DNA from: Onchidella celtica
Taxonomy: Eukaryota > Mollusca > Gastropoda > Systellommatophora > Onchidiidae
Assembly: GCA_963931925.1 (NCBI GenBank)
Contig: OZ007582.1
Location: forward strand, 29,924,429 to 29,988,428
DNA length: 64,000 nt
Direction: 5' to 3'
Under the pieces are notes generated by a model. The model searched no databases. It had not been told where the DNA came from and was given only the letters and a program-made list of their open reading frames with translations. A program made the position numbers and the translations under genes. Positions 58,141 through 64,000 of this stretch are shown piece by piece. The stretch's first letter is position 1, and every line of letters begins with the position of its first letter.

Positions 58141-59463
58141 ATTTACCTTCCTTGTTTATTCCCAGATTTGTTTTATTCCTTTTGTGGAGCGAGTCTCGTT
58201 TATCCTTGATTAATTCTCTTTGGGATTTTATGTCTGTCAAGACCAGATTTAATTCGTAAGAGTAAATTTTTGCGAGAGCAGTAAGTAATTTTTAGAAACG
58301 TAATTATTGTACGAGCCAGCATAACTTGGCCTTGAGCTGGTCTCGTAAACAATGTGTTTTGAACAGTTTTTTCCCTGATAGACAGAAGGTGGGGAAGGAT
58401 AGAGGGACAGCGTAGGTGTGCATGACTGAGCACTCGTTGTATCTCGTGTTTTGAACTAGGGGTAGTAAAGAGGGAAGGGGTGAGTAGGAATTAAATGTTA
58501 TTGAGACGTCTGTTGACGTGCAGAAAAACCGTGATCCAGAGTAAAAGCTCGGGGTTTTGAACATGTTAAGAATTTATTGCTATAAAATTTATATTATATT
58601 GTATTGAAGTAATTCGACCTTTGATGTCGACCCAAGGTCGTTGCGTAGGGCTGTTACTTAAAATAACTCAGTTCGGCAGCTGAGCTAGAAGTGGTTGCAC
58701 CAATCACAATCCAGGAATTAGACGGTAAGCTGCAGATGCAGTCCAGTATTTAAGGCCATACAGAACTTAGTTCTGGGCCACATGTAGAAAATCCATTTAC
58801 GAGGTGGACGGCGATAGTCCTCAGCCAGATGAGGGACATGGAGACGCAGTTGAGCAGTCCATTGTGAGGGGCCTGATTTAAAGCTCCAGAGCCTTAGCTA
58901 CTTGGTTTGATATAAACCCACAGCGTTTACATCCAGCGCTCTCACTCCCAGTGAGGGCCGCATGGTGAGAATCTATACTAATTTGTAATGATGAAAGTGA
59001 ACCGTTCTACTTACTTTTGAAGACAGTTTCAGAGCTACCGCCAGACAACGCATGGTTGTACAAGCATTCTCCATGGCGTGTCTAGAGGAAATGTCCACAT
59101 CATAACATGTCTCATTGAATTAATAGAATTTAAACTGTTAAATCTGTCGCCACGTGCGCGGATTCTATTTGCCATATAACTCATATGACCTGCAAGTAGT
59201 TAGATTGAATTCGTTAGTCTTTATAAAAGCTGTAGTTCCATTAGTTAGATTCAGTTGCCTTTGAATTGATATATATATTTATAATTATATTTGTTACATT
59301 AATTCCTGTAATTAAACTGCTCTACAGTTCTGCTAAAATTGAAAGCAATTGATTTATTTAGTTTCTAGAGTGCAAGTATTTATTTTTGTGTGTTCGTCGA
59401 TTGTGGGAGCGGACCTCGAAAGAGTGTCAGTCGAAATATCCCCATGTAACCCACATCGCGACA
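58141..59463. other. Non-coding stretch, unclassified
   Basis: No exon, inverted ends or repeat partner in this window. GC content rises at 58.6-59.1 kb, and the stretch could be part of an unrecognised transposon. Confidence 0.35.
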
Positions 59464-59757
59464 ATGTCTACGGACTTGTTGTTTTTACCTCTGGGCTTTA
59501 TTCCTGTGTGGCTGGTGGGCGCGTCTGGTGGAGTCTTCTTCTGCCCTATATATCTGTTATACGGTATAGCCTGTCTGTCGTCTCGCTTTTTCCGAGTACA
59601 CTCTGACCGGTATTGTGCCGATACCATGGTTTTGAATGCTGACGACGCCCTGAGGTTTACCTTCAGTCAAATCCTAATTGATCATCACATCAGTTTGGGT
59701 GTACGTTCTTTGTGGTCCATCTCACGTGGCTGGCGTATCTACAATTTTGCCCTTTAG
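59464..59757 (+). CDS. Hypothetical 97-residue membrane-like frame
   Basis: ATG at 59464 opens MSTDLLFLPLGFIPVWLVGA, then GGVFFCPIYLLYGIACLSS, two hydrophobic segments, followed by a polar tail to a stop. No family recognised. No intron signs. It is 140 bp from the LINE insertion, so it may be a repeat-derived or chance frame. Confidence 0.25.
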   Translation: MSTDLLFLPLGFIPVWLVGASGGVFFCPIYLLYGIACLSSRFFRVHSDRYCADTMVLNADDALRFTFSQILIDHHISLGVRSLWSISRGWRIYNFAL

Positions 59758-60200
59758 AGTTTTGTTGGTGAGAGTGAGATGTCCCATGTCGTGTGGGCGT
59801 GCTAACTACTAACTCAGACTGTGTATTCTGTGTGTACAGAATGTTTGGTGGTGAGTGTATATTTTATTCTACGTACATGTACAAGCCACTGCTATGAGGT
59901 CAGGTCAGAAAAATCTGCTACTGGTAACATGTAATCCAGTACAACCTGTTTCATGAACTGGTACGCTAGCATGGTATCAGTGGGCGTGCACCTGTCGGTG
60001 CAAACGGCCAGGGCGGAGGAGGTTTCATCTAACCCAACGGCCACATGCTAGGGCACAATGTGACCCTCAGTACTTGAGTCCTTCACATTGGCCCCCGGTA
60101 GCGGTGTGGTCATAGGCTTGTTTGCCTAAATCACAGACGAAGAATTGAGCAAACTTCCCGGACGCAGCTTCGAAGCTGGCGGCAGCAGGCCAGTGGTTGA

Positions 60201-60800
60201 TTGATAGGGCAGATGGCAATATACCGTCACTCTGGCCTGGATATCGTGACACAGAGCATCCACCAGTATTGGTGTTCTTTGGTTTGGGTCTTTCACCCTA
60301 GTCAGTTGGGACTGCGAGGCTGTGGAGTAGCCTACAGGCAGCCGGTCAGGCAATATGACTGTCCCTCTGGCATCCTCCTGCACCTGGATACATTTCCAGT
60401 CGTCTTGACCCTGTCTTGCCACTTGGATAAGTTGTGTCCAGGCGAGAGAGTGAGTCTGGTGTTTGCGCAGCTCTTTCTCACTAAAAACAAATTCTTTGCG
60501 CCAGTCTTAACACTCACCTCGTCTTCTTTCATCTTTGTCTCGTCTTCTTTCCTCTCAAAATTCCAACGGCGATGGGCGAGTGCGGTGGCAGCAGGTTCGG
60601 ATAGACTGGAAGCTGTTAGCACAGACCTACACGTTGGTGGCTGTGGGCTATGGTCGCTTCATCGTCGATTGAAGTGGAGGCGTGGGGAGGCAGCACCCAC
60701 AGTAGCTGAGCAGCCTTATTTAAGGATAGCACTGCTCACCTCAACTGAGGAAGGGGCTAGAAAAGGTGCCCTAAAGAAAGCCCACTTCACATCACCCTGA
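60201..60800 (+). CDS. Upstream 199-codon frame of LINE copy 2 (putative ORF1)
   Basis: Same frame as 40690-41289. It stops at 60798-60800 while the next frame is already open from 60761, so the two overlap by about 40 nt, with the downstream frame in -1 register. No known ORF1 motif. Because both copies are recent, conservation of the frame is weak evidence for selection. Confidence 0.35.
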   Translation: MIGQMAIYRHSGLDIVTQSIHQYWCSLVWVFHPSQLGLRGCGVAYRQPVRQYDCPSGILLHLDTFPVVLTLSCHLDKLCPGERVSLVFAQLFLTKNKFFAPVLTLTSSSFIFVSSSFLSKFQRRWASAVAAGSDRLEAVSTDLHVGGCGLWSLHRRLKWRRGEAAPTVAEQPYLRIALLTSTEEGARKGALKKAHFTSP

Positions 60801-60817
60801 CTGGTATACCGCGACCA

Positions 60818-63800
60818 GTGGGGATCCCTTTTTGCGGTCGAAACAAAAAGAAATTCAGCTTACTCAGGCTAGGAGCCTGGAATATACGCACACTACAGGA
60901 CAACTCAAACAACCCGGAAAGACGCACTGCACTTATTGCCATTGGGCTCAGCAGGTACAACCTGGACATAGTGGCACTCAGTGAGACCAGACTCCCTGAT
61001 AGTGGCCAACTCAAAGAGCTCAGTGGTGGATACACCTTCTTCTGGAAAGGCAAGGGTGCAGTCGAACCGAGACAGCATGGTGTTGGGTTTGCAATTAAAA
61101 ATGACCTTGTCAGAAACTTGCAGTCCATGCCAATTGAAATAAATGAAATGCTAATGACACTCAGGATCCCAGTTGGGAAAAGCCAGTCAGCCACCCTCAT
61201 TAGCGCATATGCGCCCACCATGACAAACCCAGATGAAGCCAAAGACAAGTTCTATTCTGATCTAGAATCTGTCATATGCTCTGTCCCGGCAGCTGATAAG
61301 CTGATTCTCTTGGGGGACTTCAATGCTAGGGTTGGCTCCGAAATCTCAGCGTGGCCAAATGTTTTGGGCCCTCATGGAGTTGGTTCATGCAATAACAATG
61401 GGTTGCGCTTACTTACTTTGTGCGCTGAATTTGGCCTGTTCATTACCAACACAAATTTTAGTCTCCCCGTGAGAAACAGAACGTCATGGATGCATCCCCG
61501 CTCAAAGCATTGGCATCTCATAGACTATGTCATTGTGAGGAAGACTGACAGAAAGGATGTCCTTGTAACAAAGGCGATGTGTGGTGCCGAGTGTGGAACT
61601 GACCACAGACTCATTGTTTGCAAGCTCAGACTAACATTGAGGCGCAATAGACGACCTCAAGGGAAAGCGCCACCTAAACGCCTAAATGTTTCAAAACTCT
61701 GCTCAGTTGAGAAACAGAGCGAGCTCTCATCAGAACTCTCCTCAAAATTGGATTGCGTGACTTTTGACCCTGAGAACATTGAACAGAGCTGGACTGACCT
61801 AAATACGACTGTACACTCTTGCGCCAGCAGCACAGTTGGTTTTCCTGTCCGCAAGCACCAGGACTGGTTCAATGATAATGATAATGAAATCAAAGTGCTC
61901 ATCAAAGAAAAAAATAGTCTCATCCAAGCTCACTGCAGTGACCCCTCTTCCACAGCAAAAGCTGATGCACTGCGTGCATGTAAGGGTGTACTCCAGAAGA
62001 AGCTGAGGAAAATGAAAAATGACTGGCTTGAAGAGCGAGTAAGAGAAACTCAGAAATATGCCGACACAAACAACACTAGAAAGTTCTTTGAGAGCCTCCG
62101 AGCTGTGTTTGGACCATCCCGCTCTGGCACTACGCCACTTCTTGCGTCAGATGGTTCAACACGCATTGTTGAATTGAATGCCATAATTCAGCGTTGGGCA
62201 GAACATTTCGGAGGTGTGCTAAATCGGCCATCAAATATAAATACTGAGTCCATTGACCGCCTCCCTCAGACTCCTATTAATGCAACTCTTGCCAAGCCAT
62301 TCACAGCAAATGAGACCCGAACTGCCACAAATCAGATGTCCTTTAACAAATCACCAGGCGTGGATTCAATTCCTGCTGAGGTGTATGCCTTCGGTGGAGA
62401 AAAGCTTATTGAAAGGTTGACCGAGTTGTTCAATCATATGTTGAAAGCAGGGAAGCTGCCACAGGACTTCAAAGATGCTTCAATCATCCATCTGTACAAA
62501 AACAAAGGGGACAGCCAAGTCTGTGACAACCATCGGGGAATCTCTCTACTCTCAATTGCTGGCAAAATATTGGCAAGAATGCTTCTGAATCGCCTTCTTG
62601 ATCACCTCTCGTCAAATGACTTGCTTCCCGAGAGCCAATGTGGCTTTCGTAAAGAGAGGGGAACGGCGGATATGATTTTTGCTGCCAGACAGATTCAGGA
62701 AAAATGCATGGAACAAAATAAAGCGCTGTATATCACATTGGTTGACCTCACAAAAGCATTTGACACAGTGTGTCGTGAAGGCTTCTGGAAAATCTTGGCG
62801 AAGTTTGGGTGTCCACCCGAATTCATCGCAATAGTGCGCCAGTTTCATGATGGCATGCAAGCTGCAGTCAAAAGCAACGGCAGTGTTTCAGAGCCCTTTG
62901 CTGTCACAAATGGGGTAAAACAGGGTTGTGTCTTAGCCCCAACTCTGTTCAGCATCATGTTCTCTGCAATGCTACAAGAAGCCTTTAGCTCTCCTCCTCA
63001 AGGGGTAAGCATCAAGTACCGAACTGATGGCAGTCTATTCAACCTCAGGAGACTTCAGGCAAAAACCAAAACCAAAAGTACTCAAGCCTGTGACCTACTA
63101 TTTGCTGATGATTGTGCACTTCTGGCACACGATGAGGATAGCATGCAAAACTGTGTTGATAAGTTCTCTAGTGCCTGTGACAACTTTGGCCTCACAATAA
63201 GCACAAAGAAGACGGAAGTGCTCCATCAGCCTACTCCAGACGACAAGTATCCTGTGACCCCAAATATCAAAGTCCATGACAGTCTTCTGAAGGTGTCGGA
63301 GAACTTCACCTATCTTGGCAGTACACTGTCTTCCGCGGCTCGTGTTGATACTGAAATTCTCTCAAGAATCAGCAAAGCCAGCTCTGCATTTGGCAGGCTT
63401 CGAAAGAGAGTGTGGGATGTTGCCGGCATTCGCACAGACACTAAGCTGAAAGTGTACAATGCTGTGGTCCTTCCCACCCTACTCTATGGGGCTGAAACCT
63501 GGACAGTGTACCAATCGCATGCCAGAAAGCTAAATCACTTTCATCTGGCCTGCCTTAGAAAGATCCTAAGGATCAAATGGCAGGATAAAATTCCAGACAC
63601 TGAGGTCCTCAATCGTGCCAAGGAATTGAGCATCTTCTGCCACCTGAAAAAAATTCAGCTACGTTGGGCAGGACATGTTGTCAGAATGCCCGACTCCAGA
63701 CTCCCTAAGCAAATCTTCTTCTCTGAGCTCTCCAATGGAACGAGGAATGTTGGGGCCCCAAAGAGACGTTACAAAGACACTCTCAAGCAATCACTGAAGG

Positions 63801-64000
63801 CCTTTGCCATTGATGTGAGTAAGTGGGAAAAGCTCTCGCTTGATCGTGCAAATTGGAGGGCGGCCCTTACCAGAGGCAGCAAAGCATGGGAAGCTGACAG
63901 AGTCCAGCAGGCTATCAAAAAAAGAGAACGGCGCAAGAAAAGGCCCAGTGGTACTGAACCAGCGGAGCACTCTTGCCATTTATGCGGAAGGGTCTGCAGG
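60818..64000 (+). CDS. LINE family A endonuclease/reverse transcriptase, copy 2, apparently intact
   Basis: The frame is open from 60761 to the window end (1,080 codons) with no stop or net shift; only about 14 residues of the zinc-finger tail seen in copy 1 are missing. Order: APE endonuclease ([26 protein letters not shown]), reverse transcriptase ([37 protein letters not shown]), C-terminal CHLCGRVCR. The enzyme nicks the target and copies element RNA onto it. I start it at GTG 60818 only because no ATG precedes the endonuclease; the first ATG lies about 100 codons in, inside the domain. A frameshift or reinitiation from the upstream frame is therefore plausible. Confidence 0.85.
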   Translation, partial: MGIPFCGRNKKKFSLLRLGAWNIRTLQDNSNNPERRTALIAIGLSRYNLDIVALSETRLPDSGQLKELSGGYTFFWKGKGAVEPRQHGVGFAIKNDLVRNLQSMPIEINEMLMTLRIPVGKSQSATLISAYAPTMTNPDEAKDKFYSDLESVICSVPAADKLILLGDFNARVGSEISAWPNVLGPHGVGSCNNNGLRLLTLCAEFGLFITNTNFSLPVRNRTSWMHPRSKHWHLIDYVIVRKTDRKDVLVTKAMCGAECGTDHRLIVCKLRLTLRRNRRPQGKAPPKRLNVSKLCSVEKQSELSSELSSKLDCVTFDPENIEQSWTDLNTTVHSCASSTVGFPVRKHQDWFNDNDNEIKVLIKEKNSLIQAHCSDPSSTAKADALRACKGVLQKKLRKMKNDWLEERVRETQKYADTNNTRKFFESLRAVFGPSRSGTTPLLASDGSTRIVELNAIIQRWAEHFGGVLNRPSNINTESIDRLPQTPINATLAKPFTANETRTATNQMSFNKSPGVDSIPAEVYAFGGEKLIERLTELFNHMLKAGKLPQDFKDASIIHLYKNKGDSQVCDNHRGISLLSIAGKILARMLLNRLLDHLSSNDLLPESQCGFRKERGTADMIFAARQIQEKCMEQNKALYITLVDLTKAFDTVCREGFWKILAKFGCPPEFIAIVRQFHDGMQAAVKSNGSVSEPFAVTNGVKQGCVLAPTLFSIMFSAMLQEAFSSPPQGVSIKYRTDGSLFNLRRLQAKTKTKSTQACDLLFADDCALLAHDEDSMQNCVDKFSSACDNFGLTISTKKTEVLHQPTPDDKYPVTPNIKVHDSLLKVSENFTYLGSTLSSAARVDTEILSRISKASSAFGRLRKRVWDVAGIRTDTKLKVYNAVVLPTLLYGAETWTVYQSHARKLNHFHLACLRKILRIKWQDKIPDTEVLNRAKELSIFCHLKKIQLRWAGHVVRMPDSRLPKQIFFSELSNGTRNVGAPKRRYKDTLKQSLKAFAIDVSKWEKLSLDRANWRAALTRGSKAWEADRVQQAIKKRERRKKRPSGTEPAEHSCHLCGRVCR

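Larger units (their letters stand above)
59899..64000 (+). mobile_element. APE-type non-LTR retrotransposon (LINE family A), copy 2, runs off window
   Basis: Begins GTCAGGTCAGAAAAATCTGC, the same first bases as copy 1. Nearly identical to 36814-41594 throughout, without the nested insertion or 4-bp duplication. Its 3' end and target duplication are beyond 64000. Confidence 0.9.

Noticed and set aside
58540..59460. Possible LTR
   Set aside because: No paired ends, target duplication or primer binding site could be found.

Overview
The window is eukaryotic: split coding sequence with clean GT..AG junctions, long introns, microsatellites, a tRNA-derived SINE, LINEs, a Ty3/gypsy element and several MITEs. 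The protein family of the split gene (PKD/REJ, polycystin-1-like, with a chitin-binding type-2 module) and the repeat types fit an invertebrate, probably a lophotrochozoan such as a gastropod mollusc. The species call is inference.

Host gene. One + strand gene runs across almost the whole window (first recognised exon at 4446, last at 57291; both ends lie outside). I recovered 18 exons by hand. The codon phase matches at every recognised junction except one, between 25554 and 27383, where at least one exon is missing. The predicted protein (about 700 residues visible) reads in order: a PKD-like beta-sandwich, a REJ region with its paired-Cys NC...SC..C...RWS signature, a linker with an acidic micro-exon, a CBM14 (peritrophin-A type) chitin-binding domain split over two exons, then a long alpha/beta region like that between REJ and GAIN/GPS in polycystin-1-like proteins. 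No membrane channel part is seen; it would lie to the right.

Mobile DNA fills the introns. 1-3079: the 5' end of a Ty3/gypsy retrotransposon on the minus strand (gag running off the edge, leader, tRNA-Pro-type primer binding site in three tandem copies, 1.2-kb LTR). 45472-46632: a solo LTR of the same family, opposite orientation, with 5-bp target duplication. 36814-41594 (minus) and 59899-64000 (plus): two nearly identical copies of one APE-type LINE. The left copy is complete but broken by a 4-bp duplication and a nested 476-bp piece of a second LINE family; the right copy is open to the window edge and may be intact. At least seven 5'-truncated copies of an RNase H-bearing LINE are scattered about. 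MITEs with visible inverted ends and target duplications: piggyBac-type (7633-7840), hAT-type (23088-23535, 26480-26856, 33798-34159), TA-flanked (35466-36002), and a foldback, TTA-flanked one (9903-11393).

Tandem DNA: a 73-bp satellite directly behind the first exon (4616-5838), large ATCC-type arrays (12.8-15.7 kb), a 100-bp class repeat at 49.7-50.5 kb, and a 48-bp minisatellite at 56.5-57.2 kb split by a LINE fragment. No rRNA gene, CRISPR array or bacterial operon is present.
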